Below are positions 54,501 through 62,287 of a stretch of DNA of 64,000 nucleotides, in pieces (the first letter of the stretch is position 1; every line of letters begins with the position of its first letter). The notes under the pieces were generated by a model that was not told where the DNA came from, did not search any database, and worked only from the letters and a program-made list of their open reading frames with translations. This DNA is from Nitrospirota bacterium. GTDB lineage: Bacteria; JACPQY01. A program made the translations under genes and the position numbers. The stretch is from the NCBI GenBank assembly GCA_016180645.1, contig JACPAV010000004.1:95544-159543 (forward strand), in the 5' to 3' direction.

Positions 54501-54888
54501 CGAAATCCGCCGTTTGAACGCCATACCGGCGAAGGATCTGGACCGGTATGCCGGCAAGGACGTGACGCTCGTCGGCTGGTGGGTCACGTCGAAGCCCGCC
54601 GAAACGAAACGCGGCGAGCGCATGGAGTTCGTTTCCTTCGAAGACACAACGGCCCTCTTTGACGCGACGCTGTTTCCGAAAGTCTATGCGCGGGCCGTTC
54701 CGTATCGCCACCGCCCCGTGCCCTACGTCATCCGTGGAAAAGTCGAGGAGCAATTCGGCGCCTGCACCGTCACCGTCTCTTCCATCGCGCCCCTGAGTCC
54801 CATCCGAAGCGGCGCTTCAAGGCGATCCGGCTCGCGCCGCGGGCTGCCGGACGCCTCTCCGGAGGAGAACTCGTACCTTGCCGGATGA
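51550..54888 (+). CDS. dnaE2: Error-prone DNA polymerase III alpha subunit, with an in-frame palindromic insert
   Basis: The protein is 1112 residues from the ATG in the ATGA overlap with imuB. The N-terminal PHP domain begins FVHLQVHSGYSLLRGVN. The polymerase core has SCGRGSGAASLVSYLLGIT, the catalytic Asp pair in PPDIDVDFAWDERD, and SGYSFCKPHSASYAMVSYQSA. The OB-fold near the end reads VTLVGWWVTSKPAETKRGERM. It lacks the beta-binding/tau tail of DnaE1, as DnaE2 does. Between TARKEVP and KVAIIHWEKDQAEDAGLVKID, where family members are directly joined, about 45 extra residues are encoded by a palindromic repeat (53107-53265). It performs SOS translesion synthesis with ImuB. Confidence 0.94.
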   Translation: MTGLGSFVHLQVHSGYSLLRGVNLVEEIVFSARERGYKALALTDVNNLYACVRFWDLAKQAGLHPILGAKVCHASGNAVLLVESKAGYARLCEILSAVHQIPGFDLVEALREDAGGLVILSKNPRLLEALRVVVPPSHLFGLVTPGCGPTPYPDHSSTRRPGAGPHKVPITVPEGGCSEAERATWIRRLEAMRLRPVATTETTFLDPGEHWIHKILRAIDLNTSLSRMAGADIAPETAWLTPPDEIGKVFRAVPAAIENSLEIAERCVLDSPPWGETIFPSFDGLSGTDTFALLERSCLEVVDSRYPGRPPEVLARLRRELEIIRDKGFAGYFLIVRDIVRRATRSCGRGSGAASLVSYLLGITAVDPIRHNLFFERFLNPSRKDPPDIDVDFAWDERDNILSYVFEKYGAAHSAMVANHVTFQPRMAVREVAKVYGLADDEIGAVTERIGGVFESTGMPTEAVRGARDLGLKEPWPEILKIADRLVGLPRHLSVHPGGVILTPGPITRHVPIQTARKEVPCREGFHRTSVLHPPGSRKPWSMPRPPGRGDISWPHSLRGMGLQLASQCQAESQKVAIIHWEKDQAEDAGLVKIDLLGNRSLAVIRDATQMVREKDGVPTEFLRTNPIDDPGAQELMRTGRTMGCFYVESPAMRLLLKRCRKPDYDHLVIASSIIRPAANDYIMEYIARVRGEKPATPIHPLLEPVLSDSYQIAVYQEHVMLISMAFAGFSIVEADGLRKALGKKDYFVRLGQFRDKFFAGARAKGIAEQQILEVWKMIESFSGYSFCKPHSASYAMVSYQSAFIKAHHPAEFYAAVISNQGGYYHWWAYHNDAIREGLRVLPPSINLSEWKWRGWERTLRMGFMQIKGLKKESVDVLVEDRRRGGPYGSLREFLDRVRIDPSDTILLIKAGAFDRVSVSVTRAQMIWSVLSDGNRDARTNGNLFPSAERLPALSAYDEQTMLRHEADVLGFLVSRHPLTLYQDEIRRLNAIPAKDLDRYAGKDVTLVGWWVTSKPAETKRGERMEFVSFEDTTALFDATLFPKVYARAVPYRHRPVPYVIRGKVEEQFGACTVTVSSIAPLSPIRSGASRRSGSRRGLPDASPEENSYLAG
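53107..53265. repeat. Cloverleaf-like palindromic element inside dnaE2
   Basis: The core 53161-53247 has the outer stem CGCAAG/CTTGCG. It contains CATG-GTC-CATG, TGCCGCGCC-CTCCTG-GGCGCGGCGA and CCCCATTCC-CTCCGC-GGAATGGGG hairpins. The core aligns along its length with 26709-26800; most differences fall in stems and are compensated on the partner strand. It is translated (residues such as RKPWSMPRPPGRGDISWPHS) without a stop. Outer limits are approximate, set by where DnaE2 similarity resumes. Confidence 0.7.
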
Positions 54889-55023
54889 CGCGAATGGCAG
54901 TTCTCGCTACCACCTTGCAGGGCGATCGAAGGTGATGGGTATGCTGGAAATCGTCAGGTAATTTGGCGGGTGGGTGTCTGGTGGAAGCTTTTCGGTCGCG
55001 AAGCCGGGAGGTGGAACCGGAGT

Positions 55024-55356
55024 CTATCTCCGGGCATTCTCCAATTGAAGCCAGACGCGGAGATTTTTGTCCAACTCCAATAGATCGCCAGTGGAAAGCG
55101 CTCCGATCCGCTTCCTCACGAGACGGCTTTCGATGGTGGCGATGTGTCCCTTGATCCCGCTGGCCACATTGAGCCCCGCGAATCTCCAGTCCTTGAGGGT
55201 GAATTCGCTGTTCTCAAGGCGTGAAGTTATCGGGACAACGATCAAATCTCCCGTTGAACGAAATTGACCTACGACAATCGCGGGCCGGACTTTCTTGCTT
55301 TCGAGATTGGAAAACGGGATGGGAAGAAGGACAGCCTCACCCTTGGAGAAGTTCAT
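55024..55356 (-). CDS. MazF/PemK-family toxin
   Basis: The protein has 110 residues. GEAVLLPIPFSNLESKKVRPAIVVGQ and DLIVVPITSRLENSEFTLKDW are the conserved first half of the MazF/PemK fold, including the KxRPAxV motif with its catalytic Arg. SRLVRKRIGALSTGDLLELDKNLRVWL is the C-terminal helix. It is an mRNA endonuclease when free. The upstream antitoxin gene overlaps its start by 20 bases. Confidence 0.88.
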   Translation of the reverse strand: MNFSKGEAVLLPIPFSNLESKKVRPAIVVGQFRSTGDLIVVPITSRLENSEFTLKDWRFAGLNVASGIKGHIATIESRLVRKRIGALSTGDLLELDKNLRVWLQLENARR

Positions 55357-55558
55357 TGTAAACGTCGTCGTCGGGATTGTCCCAGACCTGCGTGAGCGAT
55401 TGCTCGGATTCTCTCAGCCAGATCTTGCGTTCATCGTCATTCATCTCCTTCGGAGAATCCTCGACGGTGACGTAGACGCGTGCCTGCTCCGCAAACGGTA
55501 GCGGCTCGGCCAATTTGAGGGTGCCGTTTTCGTACACGGCCTCCGTTTTCCGTTTCAC
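55337..55558 (-). CDS. DUF104-like antitoxin of the MazF toxin
   Basis: The protein is 73 residues from the GTG at 55558. MKRKTEAVYENGTLKLAEPLPFAEQARVYVTVED is the short beta-domain of the AF2212/PG0164 (DUF104) antitoxin family. The acidic tail (NDDERKIWLRESEQSLTQVWDNPDDDVYNELL) should wrap the toxin. TATCCT lies 6 bases before the GTG and TTGCCT 17 bases further upstream, the same leaderless layout as other operons here. The start is supported by this promoter and by the family N-terminus. Confidence 0.8.
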   Translation of the reverse strand: MKRKTEAVYENGTLKLAEPLPFAEQARVYVTVEDSPKEMNDDERKIWLRESEQSLTQVWDNPDDDVYNELLQG

Positions 55559-55702
55559 AAGAATAGGATACGACTCCAGGAGCGTAAAGGCAATGACGGA
55601 TCGGGAGCGGTATGTACAGGAGGATCGTGAGGGGCGCGAGGGGAAATTCGACCTTCGCGCCTTCCACGATAATGACCTCAAATCCTGTCAACAGAGCCAT
55701 AA

Positions 55703-57397
55703 CCTATCTTCCAAGCAACGTCCCTCAACACCCAACCGAAACGTCAGGACCGGGACACCTTGACTCCGGACGTCCTCGCCAAGAGTCTTTCCGAGGACTT
55801 CAAGATTCCAACCGACCAAATCGCCATCGCCACCGGGCAGACACGGGGCGTGGAAGACGTCAACCTGTTCGCCCGGCAATGTCCTATCCGGTTCATCATT
55901 ACGATCCAGGCGCTTCGGGAGGGATGGGATTGTTCGTTCGCATACGTTCTGTGCTCTGTCGCCGACACGGGATCGCAACGGGCGGTGGAACAGGTTCTCG
56001 GACGTATCCTCAGATTGCCCGGAGCCAAACGAAAGCGGTCGCCGGAATTGAATAATGCCCACGCATTCGCAACCTCCCCCCGATTTATCGAGGCTGCGAA
56101 AACTCCGAAGGATGCCCTTGTCGATAACGGCTTCGAGCGATTCGAGGCAGAACGGTTCGTAACGCCCGCAGGCGATACGATACCCCTGCTCGAGGGAAGC
56201 AAGATCAAAGTGAAACTCACCGAAGCCCCGGACCTCTCCAAGCTCGCACCCGAAATGCGGCAAAGCGTGGAATACGAAAGCTATTCCGGCACGCTCGCCG
56301 TGGACACACACCTTCTGGACAAGTTCTCCCCCAAGAAGCTGTATCAGTGCCTAAAGAACGATCCCGACCGTTCGGCCCTCGAATCCGCACTGCATGGGCT
56401 GAAACCGGCGGGGGCGATGGAGGATCCGCAGCGTCTGCTCCCGTTCAAGGTCCCACTCCTCTGCATTCGCGTAAACGGGCAGCTTGAATTGTTCGAGGAC
56501 AGTCACTTTCGCGAGAGGCCCTGGAATTTGGCGGAGTGCGATCCGACGCTCACAGACGCGGATTTCCCGGCTGATTCCACGGGCGGCTCCGCCGGAGAGA
56601 TTGATGTGAGCGAAGCCGGTCAAGTGGAGTTCAGGCAGTTTGTTGACCGGCTACACGAGCAGCTCAGTTTGGTGACATCGGAACCGGGATGGACCGTGCA
56701 GGGGCTGGCGAACTGGCTGGACCGGCAGATTCCACACCATTACAGTCGGCAAGCCCATTCGAGGCTCGTCATGCACAAGGTCCTCACCGCGCTGATCGAG
56801 GGTCGCGGCATTTCCATCGAACAACTCGCCCGGCGCAAATTCCGGCTGAGAAATGCCATCGAGAAGAAAATCCAGGAGCATCGGGCGGCCCAGGCCAAGA
56901 AGGAGTACAACGGGCTGCTGTTTGGGGTGGGGAAAGCTGCCATCGAGGTAAGCCCGGAGATCTGCTTCAGCTACGATGCGGATCGGTACTCGCCGAACTG
57001 GTACTACGATGGCGGGTACCGCTTCAACAAGCACTACTTCCCCGAGCGAATCGGGGAACTGAGATCAGACGTGGAAGAATTCGAATGCGCCCAGTTTATC
57101 GACCAACTTCCGGAGGTGAAGTTCTGGGTCCGAAATCTGGAGCGCCGTCCTGAGCATTCCTTCTGGCTCCAGACCTCCACCGACAAGTTCTACCCGGATT
57201 TTGTCGCCCTCCTGAACGACGGGCGGATTCTCGTAGTCGAATCAAAGGGGGAGCATCTCTGGAGCAACGACGACTCCAAGGAGAAACGCGCCGTCGGCGA
57301 CCTCTGGGCCGATCTCAGCGGCGGTAGGTGCCTTTTTGTGATGCCGAAGGGCAAGGATTGGGGCGCCATTACGGATGTGGTCAGGAACTCAAGGTGA
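55703..57397 (+). pseudogene. C-terminal part of a type III restriction endonuclease (Res) subunit
   Basis: Similarity starts near 55709 (TQPKRQDRDTLTPDVLAKSL). It continues with superfamily II helicase motifs V and VI (IQALREGWDCSFAYVLCS and QRAVEQVLGRILRLPG). The nuclease domain ends in KFYPDFVALLNDGRILVVESKGEHLW, a D ... E-x-K motif. The N-terminal part with Walker A/B motifs, several hundred residues, is missing. The frame upstream is closed by TAA at 55700-55702, and no Mod methylase gene is present. A TTG at 55760 could start translation, but the enzyme would lack its ATP-binding lobe. The left side of the original gene has been replaced by the MazF module. Confidence 0.85.
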
Positions 57398-57473
57398 CGA
57401 TGACCCCTCAGGTGTCTGGACCAAGTGAAGGATCGAGTATGGGAGTACGAGGAAGCGTGGCGGATACCCAAGC

Positions 57474-57653
57474 GTGGTCATCCTGGCCGGGCCGAACGGG
57501 GCGGGAAAATCGACGGTCGGTCCGTCGCTTCTGAAGGAAACGCTCAGGGTGACGGAACTGGTCAACGCCGACGTGATTGCCCAAGGATTATCGGGCTTTC
57601 GGCCGGAAGGCGCGGTGTTTCAGTTCCTCGACAACCGGTTGAATCAGGCGTAA
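57474..57653 (+). pseudogene. Truncated zeta-toxin-like P-loop fragment
   Basis: From the GTG at 57474 the frame encodes VVILAGPNGAGKSTVGPSLL, with the P-loop of zeta toxins/UDP-N-acetylglucosamine kinases. LVNADVIAQGLSGFRPEGAVF follows, with the conserved N-A-D. It ends at TAA 57651-57653 after 59 residues, whereas intact proteins have about 190 or more. No epsilon-type or other antitoxin is attached. It is a remnant between the Res fragment and the RelBE-like pair. Confidence 0.65.
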
Positions 57654-57663
57654 TGTTTCTCCC
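57628..57663 (+). promoter_or_regulatory. Promoter of the RelBE-like operon
   Basis: TCGACA (57628-57633), 17 bases, TAATGT (57651-57656), then 7 bases to the ATG at 57664. There is no typical ribosome binding site in the seven bases (TTCTCCC), again consistent with a leaderless mRNA. Confidence 0.5.
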
Positions 57664-57873
57664 ATGCAGTCCCACTACGAAACCGCCGTGTCCGTTGCGA
57701 GAAAACTTCAGGGTAAGGACCGCATTCGTTTTCTCCAAACGCTTGCACGACACAGGGTATATCGCACGGCGATGGAAGACCTCGTTGATGGTCTCCTGAT
57801 CGAGGAGCGTAGAACCGAGCCCAGCCGACTTCTTTCCGAGTACATTGCCGAGCATCGCCGAAGAAGGCGGTAG
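57664..57873 (+). CDS. Small antitoxin candidate upstream of a RelE-like toxin
   Basis: This 69-residue protein, MQSHYETAVSVARKLQGKDRIRFLQTLARH ... EDLVDGLLIEERRTEPSRLLSEYIAEHRR, is helical throughout with a basic end. It is short, precedes and overlaps a RelE/ParE-family gene by 29 bases, and has its own promoter, so it is probably the antitoxin. No DNA-binding fold is obvious, and the assignment rests mainly on context. Confidence 0.6.
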   Translation: MQSHYETAVSVARKLQGKDRIRFLQTLARHRVYRTAMEDLVDGLLIEERRTEPSRLLSEYIAEHRRRRR

Positions 57874-58132
57874 GGTCTCCGCCTACACGGTCCGACTCAA
57901 GAAGTCGGCGGAGAAGGAGCTCGATTCGATTGTTGATCCCAACCACAGGCGGATCGTCAAGCGGTTGGAGCAATTAGGTTTAACCCCTCGTCCACCCGGG
58001 ACCAAAAAGCTTCAGGGAAGCGACGGATACCGGATCAGGGTTGGTGACTTCCGCATTCTCTATCTGGTCGATGACCAAGCGAAGGCAGTGGAGGTCACCG
58101 CAGTAGGCCACCGCCGCGAAGTCTACCGCTGA
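57845..58132 (+). CDS. RelE/ParE-family toxin
   Basis: The protein is up to 95 residues from the TTG at 57845. AYTVRLKKSAEKELDSIVDPNHRRIVKRLEQL, then LQGSDGYRIRVGDFRILYLVDDQAKAVEVTAVGHRREVYR, match the RelE fold including the C-terminal H-R-R-E-V-Y-R end. These toxins cut ribosome-bound mRNA (RelE) or act on gyrase (ParE); the G-Y-R-I-R-V-G-D-F-R-I segment favours RelE. No ATG start exists in the right place. The gene overlaps the antitoxin candidate. Confidence 0.85.
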   Translation: MPSIAEEGGRVSAYTVRLKKSAEKELDSIVDPNHRRIVKRLEQLGLTPRPPGTKKLQGSDGYRIRVGDFRILYLVDDQAKAVEVTAVGHRREVYR

Positions 58133-58253
58133 GCACCGTGCGGTTCGTCTTCCAAGTGCTGACGCATATCGCTCTTTTCGTCAGATCGAGCGCATCGGGC
58201 GAAAGAGGTCGATCAGCGGCCTGAGTGGGATCGATTCTGGATGGGATGGGCGA

Positions 58254-60335
58254 TCAGGGCGGCGTGGGCGACGGCAGGGGCGCTGACGGTAAAGTGGTCC
58301 CCACCCGGGTATCCGCGCGGCGGGAGGGCGCTTGGACCCGCCCCGGGCCACCGGCGCGGAGTGATTCCACGAACGCGACCGCCAGATCCTGGACCATCTC
58401 GATGGGATTATCGACCCGCTCCGGCTGGGACAGGGAGATGAACGGGGGGAAATCGGGCTGATAGCGGCGGTCGCCGATGAAGCTCGAAAACATCGTGTGG
58501 AGCGCCGGCGCAATCTGGACCACGGCGATGGTGTTTTCGCCGATGCCGGCCTGATATGGCGCCCGCAAGGTGGGGAGATCGACGAACCGAAGCGGCTCAC
58601 TCATTGACGGGAGGGTCACGAAAGTTGCGCCCATGGCGCGCGCGAGGAGTTCGGTAGCCTGATTTGGAATCAGTTCGTCTGAGCGGGCCTGCAAGACGAG
58701 GACGTTCCGTTTCCTTTCTGCGATCAGCGGCGCGAAGGAAAGCGGATCTCCAGGCGAGATGGCCGCGTCGAGAAGAGACAGCGATCGCTGCGCTTCCGCG
58801 GGAAGAGAAGCCGGATCTGAAACGTCAATGTACGGATCAAAAATCGACCGGATGAACGGGGAGAGCATCCCGGCAAACAAGGGCGACGCCGAGTACATCG
58901 GAAGGAAGACGCCCCCTCCGGCGACGGAAAGCACCGCCCCGGCGAGATCGGGTGAGACCGTGACGACGCTCGCGCCGAGGACCGACCCGAACGACTCGCT
59001 CGTGTAGACGATATGCCGGGTGTCGAAATCGAGTCCGGCGAACGCCGGACTAGACTTGGCAATCGCGGAAAGATCGCCGTGTCGAAGGAGCCGCGCCAGT
59101 TCCGTGAGATCAATAATGGCCTGGCGGAAATTGTCGCGCACGTAGCGGCCGTCGAACGGGCCGATACCCTGCTCGGGATCGCCGGCAAAGTCGAAGAGGT
59201 TCACGGAGGCACCGAAATCGTTGGCGTCGGCCAGCCCGTCGGGGCCGGGCGCTCCGGAAAAGTTGTGGACCGCGTCCGTCTTCTCGCCGGCGCGATCGCC
59301 GTGCCAGATCGCATCCACGCCGATCGTGGCGTAACCGGCGCGCGCATAGGTGTTCGCGCACGAAAGGACCTGTGAGCGTCCTGCGTTGAGCCCGTGTTGA
59401 TAGATGAGGATGGGCAACCCCCCGAGGGCCGCAGGGTCTTTTGGCAAGGCCAGCAGAAACGGAATGGCCTCCGTACCCTTGATGATGGGAATGCCTTGGG
59501 TGTCCACTTCCACGCGACCGAGACGCGGGGGTGTGGAGGACAAGAATGAGGGGGCATCGAAGGTTCCGAGGACAATCGCGCCGAGCGAGTCGTGTACGAT
59601 GCCCTTGGGGTCCCCGAGGCCCGGACGCGTCGTTGCCGGTGTGCCGGCGAACGCATCGAGTTCTGCGCCGCGCAGGACCCGGCTTACTTTTGCGACGGGT
59701 GGAACCAGGCCGGCCGCCACCTCCCGCATGAGGTCAACCCTTGTCGTGGGGTGACCCACGGTGAACACCGTTGCGGCACCTATCGTTCCACGGGGCACGG
59801 TCCGAACGAGCGGCGCGTAGATGGCGGCGAAAGGCCCGCGACCCTCGATGGCGTCCCGCATGGCGGGGGAGGGATCGACGCGCGGACTTTCCACCCAGAC
59901 TGCATATCGGTGCCCCGCCGTCAGGGTCTCGCCGCGTGGCGCGAGCGCGACAAGATCGCCCGTCCGCGCGCGAATCCAAAGCCCGGTCTCGAACGTTCGA
60001 TCGGGCGCGTCGAGATCGATCCATGTCGCTTTCCCCGGCACGGCTCCGTCTTCAAGGTCACCGCTGACGGGGAAAAAGACCGAGCCGTAGACAGGAGCGC
60101 CGTCCATTTCCGAGAGTGTAAGCGCCAGCGCGTCGAGCGGTCCACGTTGACCATCGAGAGGAATCGACTCCACAAGGATGTGTCCGTCCTGGAGGAAAAC
60201 GTCGGAGGGCCACGGCGTGTCCTTCATCGAAGTCCCGCCCAGCAGCGCCTCGATGGTGGGTGCCGACCGAGGGGAATTGGCCCCGGAGGAGCAGGCGAGG
60301 CACACCATGACAGGTAGAAAGACGGCGCGCCTCAT
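58254..60335 (-). CDS. Alpha/beta-hydrolase (esterase-like) lipoprotein
   Basis: The protein has 693 residues with lipoprotein signal MRRAVFLPVMVCLACSS. The N-terminal ~230 residues are beta-rich. An alpha/beta hydrolase domain follows, with QHGLNAGRSQVLSC (oxyanion region) and the nucleophile elbow S-E-S-F-G in VYTSESFGSVLGASVV. The acid is in LQARSDELIPNQAT and the His in IAPALHTMFSS. Together these supply a Ser-Asp-His triad. A lipase or esterase at the cell surface is likely. The gene is coupled to the DUF72 gene by a 4-base overlap. Confidence 0.8.
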   Translation of the reverse strand: MRRAVFLPVMVCLACSSGANSPRSAPTIEALLGGTSMKDTPWPSDVFLQDGHILVESIPLDGQRGPLDALALTLSEMDGAPVYGSVFFPVSGDLEDGAVPGKATWIDLDAPDRTFETGLWIRARTGDLVALAPRGETLTAGHRYAVWVESPRVDPSPAMRDAIEGRGPFAAIYAPLVRTVPRGTIGAATVFTVGHPTTRVDLMREVAAGLVPPVAKVSRVLRGAELDAFAGTPATTRPGLGDPKGIVHDSLGAIVLGTFDAPSFLSSTPPRLGRVEVDTQGIPIIKGTEAIPFLLALPKDPAALGGLPILIYQHGLNAGRSQVLSCANTYARAGYATIGVDAIWHGDRAGEKTDAVHNFSGAPGPDGLADANDFGASVNLFDFAGDPEQGIGPFDGRYVRDNFRQAIIDLTELARLLRHGDLSAIAKSSPAFAGLDFDTRHIVYTSESFGSVLGASVVTVSPDLAGAVLSVAGGGVFLPMYSASPLFAGMLSPFIRSIFDPYIDVSDPASLPAEAQRSLSLLDAAISPGDPLSFAPLIAERKRNVLVLQARSDELIPNQATELLARAMGATFVTLPSMSEPLRFVDLPTLRAPYQAGIGENTIAVVQIAPALHTMFSSFIGDRRYQPDFPPFISLSQPERVDNPIEMVQDLAVAFVESLRAGGPGRVQAPSRRADTRVGTTLPSAPLPSPTPP

Positions 60336-61360
60336 TGCGAAGCCTCTTGCAGATCTCGTTTTTCCGATGGAGACGCGAGAAACCGCTCCTTGATGCGGCG
60401 AGCGATTTGAGGGGCATTTCCGCCGGCACGATTGTTCACCGTGACCCAGGCCTCGACTTCTTGCTCAATGGCCTTCTTGGCGAGGGCCACGGTGTCATCG
60501 AACATCTTGGGGTCTTCGTCCTTCAATTCAGCGAACGGAAAATAGCGGCGGTAGGCGTCCTCGTATTTCACCCCGCGGGGTGTGAGCAGCCGGATGATGG
60601 CCGTACGGGGATTCGTGAAGCCTCCGGCCTGTTCGAGCTGCCGATCAAGCGCAGGAAGGAACGACCAGTGCGAGAAGACATTGCCGATCCCCCGCTCTCG
60701 GAGGAAGCGGAAGTAGTCGCCTGATTTCAGCCGATCGGTTCGTTCTTCAATGTGGTAGCGGGAATCCTGCGGAATCCTTCCAAAAAACGTCTCGTGCACT
60801 TTGATGTTTTCGTTCGGGGGGGGGCAGGTGGCGGTGCGCTGGTATTCATGCTCGAAGATGAATCCACTGAGCTTGGGACCGAGGAGGGCGTTTGCAGGTC
60901 TGTAAAACTGTTCGGTGAATACTTCAGGATCATGGAAGCGAGGGTTATCCGCAAAGTTTCGGGACTTCTCGGCGGGGTCGAAGACCCACGTCTTGTGGGC
61001 GGTGACGATCTGGGGAACCTTGAGCGTAACGCGTGCGTCCGAGGGCATGAAATCTGCGTAGGTGGCGAGGGTACGGTGCGTCCTTGTCGGCCGCCCCGTT
61101 CGGTCCAGCAGCGGTTCGTAAAAGGTGAAGTCCAGCTCGACGAATTCAAAGTGCTGGAAAAACTCCCGCGTACTCCTGACCTCCACGGTCTGTTCGGTGA
61201 CCTTTTCAGCACCGACGGATTTCGAGCGCTTGGAAATCTTGTACTCTTCCAAATAGATCTGTCCCATCCAACCGGCATAACGGTCGGAGGCCGCGCCGAG
61301 GTGAACCTTCGGGTGGATCCCGCGAAACATGAAATCTTGTGAAGAGGCGCCCTCGGTCAT
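60332..61360 (-). CDS. DUF72-family protein
   Basis: The protein is 342 residues from the ATG at 61360 (ATG 61330 possible). It has the DUF72 TIM-barrel landmarks: HLGAASDRYAGWMGQIYLEEY, FEFVELDFTFYEPLLD, DARVTLKVPQIVTAHK, FSHWSFLPALD and a terminal VTVNNRAGGNAPQIARRI. This last resembles the usual 'N-N-x-x-x-G-x-A-P' end. It is longer than the usual ~240-270 residues. The biochemical role of DUF72 is not settled. TAGAAT lies 8 bases before the start. A C9 run on the coding strand lies at 60826-60834. Confidence 0.85.
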   Translation of the reverse strand: MTEGASSQDFMFRGIHPKVHLGAASDRYAGWMGQIYLEEYKISKRSKSVGAEKVTEQTVEVRSTREFFQHFEFVELDFTFYEPLLDRTGRPTRTHRTLATYADFMPSDARVTLKVPQIVTAHKTWVFDPAEKSRNFADNPRFHDPEVFTEQFYRPANALLGPKLSGFIFEHEYQRTATCPPPNENIKVHETFFGRIPQDSRYHIEERTDRLKSGDYFRFLRERGIGNVFSHWSFLPALDRQLEQAGGFTNPRTAIIRLLTPRGVKYEDAYRRYFPFAELKDEDPKMFDDTVALAKKAIEQEVEAWVTVNNRAGGNAPQIARRIKERFLASPSEKRDLQEASQ

Positions 61361-61451
61361 CCAGGCCCATTCTAGCAAGGGTCGCCGCAAGGTTGAATCG
61401 TGGCGACGCGGAGGCCGTCCGGTAGACGCCGATGGCCGGAGCGGTGCCGTC

Positions 61452-61486
61452 TTGACGCCCATACTATTGTATGGTAACTCGTAGGC
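61452..61486 (+). promoter_or_regulatory. lexA promoter region with putative SOS (LexA) box
   Basis: CCATAC-TATT-GTATGG (61459-61474) is a perfect 6-4-6 palindrome directly after TTGACG (61452-61457), a good -35. At 17 bases the -10 would be TAACTC (weak), followed after 6 bases by the GTG at 61487. Alternatively TATGGT inside the palindrome serves as -10. The same palindrome core occurs before imuB. Confidence 0.65.
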
Positions 61487-61492
61487 GTGGAA

Positions 61493-62095
61493 ATGACGGA
61501 GAAACAGCGCAAGGTTCTCGCTTTCATCCGCAGTTTCATTCAATCCGAGCGACGGCCTCCCACCATCCGGGAGATCGCGGCTCATTTTCGCTACGCCTCG
61601 AATCGCACCGTGCAGGATTACCTCGCCGCGCTGGAACGGAAAGGTTTTCTCAAGGTATTGAAGGGGCTTTCTCGCGGCATTGATCTCACCGCCCAAGCCA
61701 TCGGAATCCCCGTGGTGGGACGCGTTCCCGCCGGCGTACCGTTTTTCGCGGAGGAAAACGTGGAGCAATGGCTGGATCTTTCTTTGGGTTACTTCAAGGG
61801 CGGGGAGCCTCTGGACCGGATCGGTGGGCGGGTCTTCGCCCTTCGCGTGGTGGGCGATTCCATGGAGGGCGCGGGGATCGTCGATGGCGACCTCGTGATC
61901 GTTCGGAAGCAGCCCTCCGCTTCGCATCGGGACATCGTCGTCGCGCTGGTGAACGGACAGGCCACCGTGAAGCGCCTCACGGAAAAAGGCGAGCGCCGCA
62001 CGCTTCTGCCCGAGAACCCGAAATACGCCCCCATCCCTCTTGGCGCCGACAGCGCCATCCTCGGCAAAGTCCTCGGCGTCGTCCGGCGATACTGA
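61493..62095 (+). CDS. lexA: LexA repressor / S24 peptidase
   Basis: The protein is 200 residues from the ATG at 61493 (a GTG at 61487 would add Met-Glu). The winged helix is MTEKQRKVLAFIRSFIQ ... PTIREIAAHFRYASNRTVQDYLAALERKGFL. The self-cleavage site Ala-Gly is in VVGRVPAGVPFF, the catalytic Ser in VVGDSMEGAGIVDGD and the catalytic Lys in GQATVKRLTEKG. It represses SOS genes until RecA-driven cleavage. The nearby palindrome suggests autoregulation, and the shared site before imuB-dnaE2 names its first target. Confidence 0.95.
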   Translation: MTEKQRKVLAFIRSFIQSERRPPTIREIAAHFRYASNRTVQDYLAALERKGFLKVLKGLSRGIDLTAQAIGIPVVGRVPAGVPFFAEENVEQWLDLSLGYFKGGEPLDRIGGRVFALRVVGDSMEGAGIVDGDLVIVRKQPSASHRDIVVALVNGQATVKRLTEKGERRTLLPENPKYAPIPLGADSAILGKVLGVVRRY

Positions 62096-62147
62096 ACTCT
62101 CCGATGAGCCTCCGCCCGGGATTCAATAAATTCGCGTAACCACCCAG

Positions 62148-62179
62148 TGCGCCTGGACTCCTTCCCGGGTCCAGGCGCA
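62148..62179. terminator. Stem-loop after lexA
   Basis: TGCGCCTGGAC (62148-62158) and GTCCAGGCGCA (62169-62179) form a perfect 11-bp stem with a 10-base loop, 50 bases after the lexA stop. The next bases are GCCTTCCT, only weakly T-rich, so it is a probable but not textbook terminator. Confidence 0.5.
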
Positions 62180-62251
62180 GCCTTCCTAGAGTGCCAAACT
62201 GCCATCCGCCGCCTAATGCGGCAAGTCCTGCCGACGATAGAGCCTATTGTC

Positions 62252-62287
62252 TTGGCATTCTGACATGCCGATGATACGAATTGATAG
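62252..62287 (+). promoter_or_regulatory. Promoter and operator of the orphan vapB
   Basis: TTGGCA (62252-62257), 17 bases, TACGAA (62275-62280), then 7 bases to the ATG at 62288. GGCAT-N6-ATGCC (62254-62269) is an inverted repeat overlapping the -35 and spacer, in the place expected for antitoxin autorepression. Confidence 0.45.

Noticed and set aside
58141-58253. Possible extension or small gene between the RelE-like gene and the esterase lipoprotein
   Set aside because: No frame with start signal or similarity; only a short convergent intergenic gap.
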